From Legionella antarctica (lineage in GTDB: Bacteria; Pseudomonadota; Gammaproteobacteria; Legionellales; Legionellaceae), in the NCBI RefSeq assembly GCF_011764505.1, contig NZ_AP022839.1:1719001-1783000 (forward strand): a stretch of 64,000 nt of DNA. Reading direction: 5' to 3'. Under the pieces are notes generated by a model. It was not told where the DNA came from. It ran no database searches and worked only from the letters and a program-made list of their open reading frames with translations. The translations under genes and the position numbers were made by a program. The first letter of the stretch is position 1. Each line of letters begins with the position of its first letter. Below, in pieces: positions 1-8,084 of the stretch.

Positions 1-569
1 CGTATCCAGGTTTGGTTGAAGTTGGGGTCGGTGTCATTCCTGCAGGAGGTGGTTGTAAGGAAATGGCGATGCGGGCCTCCTATCAGGCACAACAGGCTGA
101 TTTAATGACTTTTCTTCAAGCATTTTTCCAACAAATTGCCACCGCTCAGGTTGCTGGAAGTGCTGCTGATGCCTTGCAAATGGGCTATTTACGCAGTACT
201 GACACAGTTGTAATGCATGCAGATGAAGTTTTATATGCCGCATTAGCAAAAATTAATGCCCTGCAAGCAGCAAATTATCTTCCGCCATTGCAAAAGAAGT
301 TTAGAGTTGCTGGAATCGAAGGGCATGCACGCTTACAAGCCGGCCTGGTGAATTGGCTGGAGGGAGGTTTTATTTCCCAACATGATTATTGCATGGCTAA
401 TGAATTGGCAGCAGTGCTATGCGGTGGAAACCTCAATCAAGGCACCTTGGTCGATGAGGCATGGGTATTGAAGTTGGAAAGAGATGCATTCATTAAGCTT
501 GCAGCAATGCCATTAACCCAGGAACGGATCAGTCATTTGTTAGAGACTGGTAAACCACTGCGCAATTAA
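1..569 (+). CDS. 3-hydroxyacyl-CoA dehydrogenase/enoyl-CoA hydratase, C-terminal part (FadN-type)
   Basis: This is the 3' end of a gene that enters from the left edge; the first complete codon is at base 3. The visible part starts inside a crotonase fold (VGVGVIPAGGGCKEM, near residue 10 of the fragment), followed by about 165 mostly helical residues and a TAA stop. In E. coli FadB the crotonase domain is N-terminal and the dehydrogenase C-terminal. Here nothing follows the crotonase part, so the order matches Bacillus FadN, with the dehydrogenase in the unseen upstream part. It lies 16 bases before a thiolase gene, as in fadN-fadA operons. The likely role is hydration and oxidation of enoyl-CoA in fatty-acid breakdown. 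The domain order is inferred, because the N-terminus lies outside the window. Confidence 0.85.
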   Translation, partial: YPGLVEVGVGVIPAGGGCKEMAMRASYQAQQADLMTFLQAFFQQIATAQVAGSAADALQMGYLRSTDTVVMHADEVLYAALAKINALQAANYLPPLQKKFRVAGIEGHARLQAGLVNWLEGGFISQHDYCMANELAAVLCGGNLNQGTLVDEAWVLKLERDAFIKLAAMPLTQERISHLLETGKPLRN

Positions 570-585
570 GCAAGGAGATTTAGTT

Positions 586-1770
586 ATGACAAATGTATAT
601 ATAGCTGATGTATTGCGCACTCCGGTTGGTAAAGCACCGAGAGGCGTGTTTAAACATACGTTGCCAGACGACTTATTGGCACATACGATAAAATGTTTAA
701 CTCATAGAAACCAATCTGTAGATTGGCAGGAAATCGGAGATGTAGTTATTGGTTGTGCTATGCCTGAGGCAGAGCAGGGGATGAACGTCGCTCGTGTTGC
801 ATCGTTACTAGCTGATCTACCCGAGTCTGTTCCTGCAATGACTATTAACCGTTTTTGCTCTTCCGGAGTACAAAGTATTGCGACTGCTGCGGGTTCAATT
901 CTTAACGGTGATTTCCACCTGGCTCTTGGTGGTGGAGTTGAAAGTATGTCTATGGTGCCTTTGGGAGGCAATAAATATACGGCCAATCCCTCAATATTTA
1001 ATAAAGAAGATATTGCTATTGCCTATGGAATGGGAATTACTGCTGAAAATGTTGCCAAACGCTGGAACATCAGTCGGGAGCAACAGGATGAGTTTGCCTC
1101 TGAAAGTCACAAGAAAGCTGTAGCAGCACAGAATAATGGTTTCTTTAAAGAAGAAATAAGTCCTATAGAGATTACTATCAGGCATGCGGACTTGGAAACC
1201 TCATCAGTAGTGATTAAGAAAAAATTAATTAGTGAAGATGAGGGTCCCAGAGCAGATACCTCCTATGATGTGATTTCACGATTAAAACCTGTTTTTGCTG
1301 CCAAAGGAACGGTCACCGCAGGAAATAGTTCTCAGACCAGCGATGGGGCTGGAATTGCGTTGTTAGCCAGTGAGCAGGCTTTAAAGCAATATAATTTAAA
1401 ACCGATGGGTCGATTGCTCAGCTTTGCTGTAGCAGGAGTGCCACCAGAAATTATGGGGATAGGACCGATTAAAGCAATCCCGCTTGCTTTAAAACGTGCC
1501 GGAATTCGTTTAGATCAATTGGATTGGATAGAGCTTAATGAAGCATTCGCAGCCCAAGCTTTGGCAGTGATTAAAGAACTTGATCTGCCCCGAGACAAGG
1601 TAAATCCTTTGGGTGGCGCCATCGCCTTAGGCCATCCATTAGGTGCCACAGGAACAATAAGAACCGCAACTTTGCTCCATGGATTGAAACGTACCAATGG
1701 TCGATATGGAATGGTAACGATGTGTATCGGCACTGGCATGGGTGCTGCTGCTATATTTGAAGCATTGTAA
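586..1770 (+). CDS. fadA: Acetyl-CoA C-acyltransferase (thiolase)
   Basis: This 394-residue thiolase carries out the last step of beta-oxidation, splitting 3-ketoacyl-CoA with CoA to give acetyl-CoA. The acyl-accepting cysteine is Cys91 in NRFCSSGVQS. The NEAFAAQ motif, the catalytic histidine in GGAIALGHPLGATG and the second cysteine in MCIGTGMG are all present, and the length is normal for degradative thiolases. The ATG has AAGGAG nine bases upstream. The gene follows the dehydrogenase/hydratase gene by 16 bases, so the two are very probably one operon. A biosynthetic acetoacetyl-CoA thiolase is less likely in this context. Confidence 0.93.
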   Translation: MTNVYIADVLRTPVGKAPRGVFKHTLPDDLLAHTIKCLTHRNQSVDWQEIGDVVIGCAMPEAEQGMNVARVASLLADLPESVPAMTINRFCSSGVQSIATAAGSILNGDFHLALGGGVESMSMVPLGGNKYTANPSIFNKEDIAIAYGMGITAENVAKRWNISREQQDEFASESHKKAVAAQNNGFFKEEISPIEITIRHADLETSSVVIKKKLISEDEGPRADTSYDVISRLKPVFAAKGTVTAGNSSQTSDGAGIALLASEQALKQYNLKPMGRLLSFAVAGVPPEIMGIGPIKAIPLALKRAGIRLDQLDWIELNEAFAAQALAVIKELDLPRDKVNPLGGAIALGHPLGATGTIRTATLLHGLKRTNGRYGMVTMCIGTGMGAAAIFEAL

Positions 1771-1860
1771 TAAGAATGTATTTCTTGACGGGAGGCGTCA
1801 TCTTGAACGAATGTATCCTCAAAAAAGAATAACTGTAATAATTTTGAAACTTGATACTAT

Positions 1861-1893
1861 GCCTACGTGCCGCGGTTTCTGCGCGGTATTTCC
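1861..1893. repeat. REP-like GC-rich palindromic repeat
   Basis: A GC-rich patch in AT-rich intergenic DNA. The 15-mer at 1861-1875 (GCCTACGTGCCGCGG) is identical to part of the right terminal repeat of the IS4-family element at 44391-46003. CCGCG and CGCGG can pair around a 7-base loop. From memory, repeats with this core are frequent between Legionella genes. It sits between the convergent thiolase and CDF genes and could also slow transcription. Confidence 0.6.
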
Positions 1894-1956
1894 ATATCTG
1901 GCTTGTCAAACAAATTTGCTTTATTCTGTGTTATTTATGAGAATATACTGGTTTTT

Positions 1957-2871
1957 TTAAATCCAGCTTTCGTTAGCAGTAAAAACAATTGTGAGCCAGC
2001 GCTGCGGGCTTTCTCCTCCCATAGCATCTGCAATTTCATGGCGAATTACATCCAATGCTTCAACGCTGGCGATTGGATATCCTGGGGGGACAACTATATG
2101 GATTTCAATAAATTGGGCGCGACCAATTTTAGCGACATAACTTGAGTAAGTCTTAAATTGGTGTCGTATGACTAATTCATCTAAAAATTCCCTTACTTTT
2201 TCATCAAGACTAAAGGGGGCGATGAGGAAAATATCGCGCATTGCATTACGCACCGTCGGCATAGGAAAAAAAATTAAAAAAGTTGAAAGGATAGCTAAAA
2301 CAAAAGGATCAACGAAGGGGGTTAGATATTGGTAATTGCTTCCTTGCATTAATTGAGCAATAGCAAAAGCAAGTAAAAGAGATAATGAAATAGAGCCGGA
2401 CATAAACCAACTGTGAGCGTCAAGTCTCAAGAACTCTGAATTCACCTTGATATTTTTATGTCGTACATAGCCGTACATGCCCATGGACATAACAGACATC
2501 AACAGAGCAATAACCAATGCCAGGCCGAAGTTCATTTCTCGACCTCCAGATAGTAAGCTACCAATGGCGTTGATTAATGCATACGCAGAGAGCAGGATAA
2601 GAATGCTTCCGTTGAATACAAGTACCATGGGTTCAACGTGCCAATAACCATATTGAAATCGGCGGTTTCCCTCACTTGTTAAAAGTCGGGTGACAAAAAA
2701 AGCAAGAATTGACATAACAGCATCAATCATATCAAACATACCATCAAATACGATGGCTAATGATCCAGATAATAATCCGAATACGATTCCGACCGCTGAT
2801 AAAAAACAAGTGACCACGATGGATATCTTTAAAACATGCTGTTCATTTGGCCCCTCCGTGATATGCGTCAA
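1957..2871 (-). CDS. Cation diffusion facilitator (CDF) family transporter
   Basis: This 304-residue inner-membrane protein has about six transmembrane segments (residues 15-60, 82-130, 155-203) and a cytoplasmic C-terminal domain (about 220-300), the CDF layout for proton-driven divalent metal export. The helix-2 metal site is present as Asp43 and Asp47 (DGMFD), and the YGYWHVEP signature is at 75-82. Helix 5 is odd: where YiiP-type proteins have HxxxD, this reads DAHSWFMSG, so the second acidic ligand is missing. The start is TTG at 2871, chosen because a strong AAAGGAGG lies 5 bases upstream and no in-frame ATG precedes the first membrane helix. The metal cannot be told from sequence. Confidence 0.85.
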   Translation of the reverse strand: MTHITEGPNEQHVLKISIVVTCFLSAVGIVFGLLSGSLAIVFDGMFDMIDAVMSILAFFVTRLLTSEGNRRFQYGYWHVEPMVLVFNGSILILLSAYALINAIGSLLSGGREMNFGLALVIALLMSVMSMGMYGYVRHKNIKVNSEFLRLDAHSWFMSGSISLSLLLAFAIAQLMQGSNYQYLTPFVDPFVLAILSTFLIFFPMPTVRNAMRDIFLIAPFSLDEKVREFLDELVIRHQFKTYSSYVAKIGRAQFIEIHIVVPPGYPIASVEALDVIRHEIADAMGGESPQRWLTIVFTANESWI

Positions 2872-3198
2872 AATTTCCTCCTTTCAATAGTTAAAAATAT
2901 TAATTTTTAGTTGAATGTCTTCAACTGTTGCTACGCGTTTTACACATTCTACCTTCTTTGATGTTATTTGGGTTAGTTAAAACTCCTGGTTGTTATTTTT
3001 TTCTAAACACAGATCCACTACCGACAAGAGGAGAGCTTATGAGCTCTTATATTTTTAAAAAAATAGAATGATTATAGTTGTTGTAAAGCAAAGGATGGCC
3101 AGGCTAAAACACTTTTAAATTTATCGGAAATGGTCAATAACTTGCTTTGTTGGCCTAATATTCTACTCTATAGATAGGGGAATTGAATTGGAGTAGGT
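2872..3198. other. Intergenic region between divergent CDF and Sel1 genes
   Basis: A 327-base AT-rich gap between two divergent genes, so it must hold both promoters; neither can be assigned with certainty. It contains an AGAGCT/AGCTCT stem with TATG loop (3032-3047) followed by TATATTTTT, which looks like a small terminator. The same stretch encodes a 10-codon plus-strand ORF (3039-3071) with an AGAGGAG Shine-Dalgarno sequence. No conserved protein or RNA is recognised. Confidence 0.5.
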
Positions 3199-4329
3199 AT
3201 GCGCGGGTTCATTTTGGCACTATTGTTGCTAACAGCTAACTCGTCGTTTGCAGATGAGTTAATTGGTTTTGCGGCTTATGAAAATGGCGACTACAGCACA
3301 GCATACCCTCATTTAATGGAGGCTGCAAAAGAAGGTAACGATGAGGCGATGTATCTATTAGGCCGCATGCATCAATATGGCTATGGTATACCGGAGAGTT
3401 ATGAGGCAGCAAAAAACTGGTATCAAAAATCCGCTGACAAAAATAATGCATTATCTCAATTAAGCCTTGGATTTATATATGATTCAGGTAAAGGTGTAGC
3501 ACAAAACTATCCAGAAGCTTTTAAATGGTATATGAAAGCAGCAGAGCAAGGAAATGCTATTGCCCAAAGAAATGTAGGCTTGATGTATGCAACAGGCGAT
3601 GGGGTTCAACAAAGTGATACTAATGCATTTACCTGGTTTAAAAAAGCAGCAGAACAAGGTTACAGTAAAGCTCAGGTCAATTTGGCATATCAGTATATGA
3701 CCGGAAAAGGAGCGCCTAAGGACGTGAATAAAGCCCTGGAATGGTACCAAAAAGCAGCAGAACAAGGTGATGAAAAGGGCGCATATAGCTTAGGCCTTTT
3801 GTACACCGGCCAACAAGGAGGAGTCGCTGCTGATGATAAAATTGCTTTTTATTGGTTTTCTCAGGCTGCGAGTCAAGGTCATGCAAATGCAGGGACATAC
3901 TTAGGATATTATTACCTGAAAGGATATGGAGTAGAGGCTAACCCACAAAAAGCGGCTTACTGGTATCAAGCTGCGGCAGAAAAAGGTCAACCCGAGGCAC
4001 AGGCACAAATTGGTCAGTTACTGTTGACGGGTACTGGGGTTGATAAAGACTACCAACAGGCTGCATTTTGGTTTGGTAAGTCAGCCGCTCAAGGTAACTC
4101 TGTAGGTCAAGCTAAGTTAGGTTATATGTATATGGCTGGCTTAGGTGTTCCTAAAAGTTTAATAAAAGCTTATGCATGGCTTAAAATTGCAGCTGAAAAT
4201 AAAAATGAGGAAGCAGGAAAAGAGCTTAAAGCTTTAGATAGTAAACTAACGGAACAGGATAAAAAAGATGCCGAAAAAATAATTAAAGAAATGGGGCCTT
4301 TAGAAAGTAAAGCTCAAAACGATGATTGA
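3199..4329 (+). CDS. Secreted Sel1-like repeat protein
   Basis: This 376-residue protein has an N-terminal signal peptide (MRGFILALLLLTANSSFA, cleavage near residue 18) and about eight tandem Sel1-like repeats of roughly 36 residues, beginning near 46, 82, 118, 154, 190, 227, 263 and 299 and carrying AAKNWYQKSA or AFKWYMKAAEQG cores. The C-terminus (about 345-376) is charged and helical. Sel1 repeats form alpha-solenoids that bind other proteins. Legionella has several (LpnE, EnhC, LidL and others) with roles in host-cell entry or vacuole trafficking. This one is most like the Lpg1356 group by its place near the lsp-glnA block, which is inference from recalled gene order. The partner is unknown. 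Confidence 0.88.
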   Translation: MRGFILALLLLTANSSFADELIGFAAYENGDYSTAYPHLMEAAKEGNDEAMYLLGRMHQYGYGIPESYEAAKNWYQKSADKNNALSQLSLGFIYDSGKGVAQNYPEAFKWYMKAAEQGNAIAQRNVGLMYATGDGVQQSDTNAFTWFKKAAEQGYSKAQVNLAYQYMTGKGAPKDVNKALEWYQKAAEQGDEKGAYSLGLLYTGQQGGVAADDKIAFYWFSQAASQGHANAGTYLGYYYLKGYGVEANPQKAAYWYQAAAEKGQPEAQAQIGQLLLTGTGVDKDYQQAAFWFGKSAAQGNSVGQAKLGYMYMAGLGVPKSLIKAYAWLKIAAENKNEEAGKELKALDSKLTEQDKKDAEKIIKEMGPLESKAQNDD

Positions 4330-4439
4330 TTATAAAGACTCTTAGTAGAAATACGTCATGTGGGTTGATGTTTGTATCCTGGCTTATCGTTAATTCAAGG
4401 TATCAATTCATAACAAACATGTTGGGTCAAAATAATCCG

Positions 4440-4850
4440 TTACGTTACATTCTCTTTAATTTTCTCTTTCTGTAGTAGGGCCACGTATCTATCAAGAGGA
4501 GTAAAAGATACAAATAAAGACAGGAGTGCTGCTCCAATAGCTGTAGCAAATGTTTCTTTCCAAGAACTACCACTACTATGGCTTACATAGTCGGCAATAA
4601 ATGTTCCTACAAAAGCAATAAATGCTACTCCGTAACGAGATGTTTGAAATTTGACCCAATTGCCATAGGAAACCAATAAAGCGATTAAGCCAGCGCCTAA
4701 TCCTGTAGAAAATGCAATTTTCCAATGCTGTGAAGTCAGAACTGATAAATTTCCTTTTGTCATAGCTAGGAGGCAAGCAGTTGTTGACTGGATTATATGT
4801 CGAATAACTATTGTAAATCGTACCTTTAGTTGAGGGACAATATTTGCCAT
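4440..4850 (-). CDS. Small membrane protein of unknown function
   Basis: A 136-residue protein I do not recognise. Residues about 45-65 (FSTGLGAGLIALLVSYG) and 75-90, plus a helix near 105-118 (AIGAALLSLFVSF), are hydrophobic, giving two or three membrane spans; the C-terminus is short and lysine-rich. The ATG at 4850 is preferred over the one at 4854 because AGGAG lies 7 bases before it, and the 4854 frame gives an unconvincing peptide. It stands alone between the Sel1 gene and an IS3 element. Conserved residues GTFIADYVSH and a glycine-rich helix suggest a real protein, but no function can be given. Confidence 0.65.
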   Translation of the reverse strand: MANIVPQLKVRFTIVIRHIIQSTTACLLAMTKGNLSVLTSQHWKIAFSTGLGAGLIALLVSYGNWVKFQTSRYGVAFIAFVGTFIADYVSHSSGSSWKETFATAIGAALLSLFVSFTPLDRYVALLQKEKIKENVT

Positions 4851-5159
4851 CCATGAGCTCCTGTAATTATCGAATCAAACTGACCTAACTTATTTTCCTA
4901 AACTCTATAAGAAAAATACCTGGCATTCTAAACTTTATCAAATTCATTTTAACATGTTGTAACAGGTGAATATATCATAGTCATTTTCACTGTTACAGTA
5001 CTATAGATCGTGGATGAGTAGAGTATGTAAAAGTTTTAACTATATGATGCGCTCATGGAAATTTAAACATCTAAAGACATAAGTCCATATCTCTATATAG
5101 TGGACCCCAAAAATGAGACAGTGGTGTAAAATAGAAACCATTGTTAAACGGGGTACCAA

Positions 5160-5444
5160 GTGGCTAAAAAAAAATTTACATCTGACTTCAAAGCAAAGGT
5201 AGCAATTGAGGCATTAAAAAGTCACAAGACGACCAATGAATTGGCATCTGAATTTGAGGTGCATGCAACACAAATCAATCTGTGGAAAAAACAATTACTG
5301 GATGGAAGCAAGCAATTGTTTAGCGGCAAGCATGACAAAGACATGGACTCCATCATACAAGAACGAGATCGATTATACACGCAAATAGGCCAGCTAGCGG
5401 TTGAGTTAGACTGGCTTAAAAAAAAGACCGGTCATCTAAGTTGA
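5160..5444 (+). CDS. IS3-family transposase OrfA
   Basis: A 94-residue DNA-binding subunit. Residues 1-55 form the helix-turn-helix typical of IS3 OrfA (KKFTSDFKAKVAIEALKSHK, then ELASEFEVHATQINLWKKQL), and residues 65-90 form a leucine-zipper-like helix. The frame starts at the GTG at 5160. Near the end, AAAAAAG at 5420-5426 is read as A AAA AAG, the classical -1 slippery heptamer. A slip there joins this frame to OrfB without an intervening stop, giving the OrfAB transposase. Confidence 0.92.
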   Translation: MAKKKFTSDFKAKVAIEALKSHKTTNELASEFEVHATQINLWKKQLLDGSKQLFSGKHDKDMDSIIQERDRLYTQIGQLAVELDWLKKKTGHLS

Positions 5445-6301
5445 GCGTGCGGGAGAAGCGAGCCATGATTGATGTCAATCACCCTACACTCAGCATCGTA
5501 CGCCAATGTGCATTGGTTAATTTGTCACGCGCTAGCTACTATCGCACTGCTGGCGAAGGAATATGTACCGAGAGCCCAGAGAATCTGGCTTTGATGGTCT
5601 TGATTGATGAGGAATACATGCGCCATCCTTTCTATGGAAGCAGAAAGATGCGTTCTTATTTACGTCGCCTTGGCCATGACGTTAACCGTAAGAGAGTGCA
5701 GCGTTTGATGCGGATCATGGGTCTGGTTTCAGTGGCACCAAAGCCGAATACGAGTAAAAAGAACAAGGAACAAAAGGTTTATCCCTACTTGCTACGTGGT
5801 TTAGTGATTGATCGACCCAATCAGGTTTGGTGCACCGATATTACCTACGTTAGGATGCAAGGAGGCTTTGTATATTTGGTGGCAATAATGGACTGGTATA
5901 GCCGCAAGGTGCTCTCTTGGAAGGTATCAAACAGCATGGATGATGACTTTTGTGTAAGCGCGTTGGAGAGCGCCATCAGGCTCCACGGCAGGCCTGATAT
6001 TTTTAATACGGATCAAGGCTCCCAGTTTACCAGTAAGGCGTTTACCGATGTTTTAAAAGACCATGACATCAAAATTAGCATGGACGGGAAAGGTCGATGG
6101 ATGGATAATGTGTTCATTGAACGGCTATGGCGTTCAGTCAAATATGAAGATATTTACATAAAAGAATACGGAACAGTTTTAGCACTACGAAATGGTTTAA
6201 GGGTGTATTTCAAGTTTTATAACGACGAAAGACCTCATCAATCATTTGGAATATACACGCCGTCAGAGGTTTATGCTGGCCTATATGAGGCTGCAGCGTA
6301 A
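5441..6301 (+). CDS. IS3-family transposase OrfB (integrase core)
   Basis: The 286-residue catalytic part of the IS3 transposase. An HTH_21-type segment (about 45-100) precedes a retroviral-integrase-like core. The catalytic triad is Asp133 (CTDITYV), Asp191 (NTDQGSQFTS) and Glu227 (FIERLWRSVK), with exactly 35 residues between the last two, the DD(35)E spacing of the family. The frame opens at a TTG overlapping the OrfA stop. Expression is most likely by -1 frameshifting from OrfA rather than by independent initiation. No disruption is seen. Confidence 0.93.
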   Translation: MSVREKRAMIDVNHPTLSIVRQCALVNLSRASYYRTAGEGICTESPENLALMVLIDEEYMRHPFYGSRKMRSYLRRLGHDVNRKRVQRLMRIMGLVSVAPKPNTSKKNKEQKVYPYLLRGLVIDRPNQVWCTDITYVRMQGGFVYLVAIMDWYSRKVLSWKVSNSMDDDFCVSALESAIRLHGRPDIFNTDQGSQFTSKAFTDVLKDHDIKISMDGKGRWMDNVFIERLWRSVKYEDIYIKEYGTVLALRNGLRVYFKFYNDERPHQSFGIYTPSEVYAGLYEAAA

Positions 6302-6341
6302 TGGAATGCCTGTGGATATGTGGACGCGTCCTGCGGATCAG

Positions 6342-6417
6342 CCATCGCCCTTCGGGACATGTGGACAAGCCATGGATAACAAAAAGACGTTATCCACCGC
6401 TTGACCACACTCGATGG
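6342..6417. repeat. Long imperfect hairpin in the IS3 tail
   Basis: Between the OrfB stop and the right end of the IS lies a GC-richer, non-coding stretch. CCATCG (6342-6347), GTGG, CAAGC and GGATAAC pair in order with GTTATCC, GCTTG, CCAC and CGATGG (6389-6417) around an 8-base loop. The arms contain near-matches to the DnaA box (TTATCCACC at 6390-6398; another near-match, TGTGGATAT, at 6311-6319). Confidence 0.7.
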
Positions 6418-6623
6418 CTTCGCGCCCACATACCCACAGGCTCAATAACAGGTGTTTCATTAACTGCTATTGTGGTTGACTCGTGTGCTACGCACCCTCG
6501 TCAACGAAAGAAAGTAGAATTAAAGTTATATCTTAAATTAAACGGATCGCTGTCTTGACAATGGGGTCCACTGTACTATGCTATCTTTAAAGGACTAAGG
6601 GGTGGAGTGTTTACAAGGAGCGT

Positions 6624-8003
6624 ATGGTGAAAAAATTTGATGCTATTATCGTTGGAACAGGACAAGCAGGACCTTCGTTGGCAGTTCGCTTGGCTCAATC
6701 AGGCATGAGTGTGGCAATTATTGAAAGAAACAAATTTGGTGGTAGTTGTGTTAATACAGGGTGTATTCCTACAAAGACGTTGGTTGCAAGCGCTGAAATT
6801 GCCCATCATGCTCAACGTGCCGATGATTTCGGCATCGAGATAAATGGCAGTATTAAAACTAATATGGAGAAAGTGAAGGAACGGAAGGACAACATAGTCA
6901 GTAAAGCCAGTCAGGGTGTAGAACAATGGTTAAAAAATACGCCAAACGTTACAGTAGTCCAAGGTCATGCCAGCTTTATTGAGAATTACAAACTGTCCGT
7001 CAATGATGAAGTGTTAACCGCTGAAAAAATATTCATCAATGTGGGTGCGCGTGCATCAGTCCCGCCGATTGAAGGACTTGATCAAGTCGAATATTTGACC
7101 AATTCTTCCATTTTGGAACTGGATATAGTGCCCGGTCATTTAATAGTTGTCGGGGGCAGCTATATCGGGCTTGAATTTGCTCAAATATTTCGACGTTTTG
7201 GTGCTAAAGTTACCATCATTGAAAAAGCAACGAGTCTCATTCCTCGAGAAGATCCGGATGTATGTGATACAGTTCTTGAACTTATGCAACAGTCAGGCAT
7301 TGATGTACATTTGAATGCCAGTTCTCTATCTTTTTCAGCCTCAGACGATCATATTACTGCAAATATAACCTCTAATGGCGATAAAAAAATTAGAGGCTCT
7401 CATGTGCTTATAGCAATTGGGCGCAGGCCTAATACGGATAACTTAGGCCTTGAACATACCGATATTAAAGTTGATGAACGCGGTATCATACTTGTCAACG
7501 ACAAGTTAGCAACTACTGTTCCGAACATCTGGGCACTGGGGGAGTGTAATGGCCGGGGTGCTTTTACTCATACAGCGTATAATGACTTTCAAATTATTGC
7601 GGATAATCTACTCCATGGAGCAGCACGTAAAGTAACTGATCGAATTCAGGCTTATGCTCTTTATACTGATCCTTCTCTGGGAAGATGCGGCATGACTGAA
7701 GCTGAAATCCGCGCGAAGGGTTATGAGGCTTTAGTAGCCAAACGCCCCATGACTCAAGTGAAGCGGGCTATGATAAAAGGTGAACCAATTGGATTCATCA
7801 AAGTTTTAATCGATAAAAGCACAAAAAAAATACTGGGTGCTGCGATTATTGGCGTTAATGCTGATGAAATTATTCACTCAATTTTGGATGTTATGTATGC
7901 CGATAAACCCTATACATTACTGCGTGATGCTGTTCATATTCATCCAACTGTTTCCGAATTAATTCCTACGACGCTGGAAAATCTTAATCCATTAGAATCA
8001 TGA
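6624..8003 (+). CDS. FAD-dependent pyridine nucleotide-disulfide oxidoreductase (MerA/Lpd-like)
   Basis: A 459-residue flavoprotein. The FAD motif is VGTGQAGPSLA (residues 10-20), the redox disulfide is Cys42/Cys47 (GGSCVNTGCIPT), the NAD(P)H motif is VVGGSYIGLEFAQ (about 173-185), and a second FAD motif contains ALGECNG (about 309). The dimerisation domain ends with HIHPTVSE, the His-Glu pair used by dithiol reductases. It resembles mercuric reductases without the N-terminal metal-binding domain, but the C-terminal vicinal cysteines needed for Hg(II) transfer are absent. True mercury reduction is therefore unlikely, and the substrate is unknown. The ATG has AAGGAG 3 bases upstream. It begins 54 bases after the IS3 end. 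Confidence 0.85.
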   Translation: MVKKFDAIIVGTGQAGPSLAVRLAQSGMSVAIIERNKFGGSCVNTGCIPTKTLVASAEIAHHAQRADDFGIEINGSIKTNMEKVKERKDNIVSKASQGVEQWLKNTPNVTVVQGHASFIENYKLSVNDEVLTAEKIFINVGARASVPPIEGLDQVEYLTNSSILELDIVPGHLIVVGGSYIGLEFAQIFRRFGAKVTIIEKATSLIPREDPDVCDTVLELMQQSGIDVHLNASSLSFSASDDHITANITSNGDKKIRGSHVLIAIGRRPNTDNLGLEHTDIKVDERGIILVNDKLATTVPNIWALGECNGRGAFTHTAYNDFQIIADNLLHGAARKVTDRIQAYALYTDPSLGRCGMTEAEIRAKGYEALVAKRPMTQVKRAMIKGEPIGFIKVLIDKSTKKILGAAIIGVNADEIIHSILDVMYADKPYTLLRDAVHIHPTVSELIPTTLENLNPLES

Positions 8004-8084
8004 AGAGATAAGGCTTTCATCTGGGGATTAAACAAGAATAAATTGCTTAAGGCTGAGGCATTTACAGGTTTTGAAACCTTAAAG

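Larger units (their letters stand above)
5101..6570 (+). mobile_element. IS3-family insertion sequence, complete
   Basis: A 1470-bp element bounded by imperfect inverted repeats. The left end (5101) begins TGGACCCCA and has AGACAG at bases 16-21; the reverse complement of the right end (6570) begins TGGACCCCA with AGACAG in the same place. Two overlapping transposase frames in a -1 relation lie inside. The outer two bases (AG/CT) also match, but no clear target duplication is seen. The last 270 bases contain no transposase and carry a large hairpin. Both open reading frames are intact, so the copy may be active. Confidence 0.9.

Noticed and set aside
3199-4329. Naming the Sel1 protein LpnE
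   Set aside because: Length and repeat number are similar, but Legionella has several such proteins and the neighbourhood does not match the recalled lpnE locus.
6301-6558. 85-codon ORF after the IS3 transposase
   Set aside because: It runs through the large hairpin of the IS tail, starts at the transposase stop, and has no protein features; the hairpin explains the open frame better.
5096-6576. Target-site duplication of the IS3 element
   Set aside because: Three- to four-base flanks (TAG/CTG and neighbours) do not match; none could be supported.
6624-8003. Classical mercuric reductase (merA)
   Set aside because: It has no C-terminal vicinal cysteines and no N-terminal metal-binding domain, and the MerR cassette is 17 kb away.
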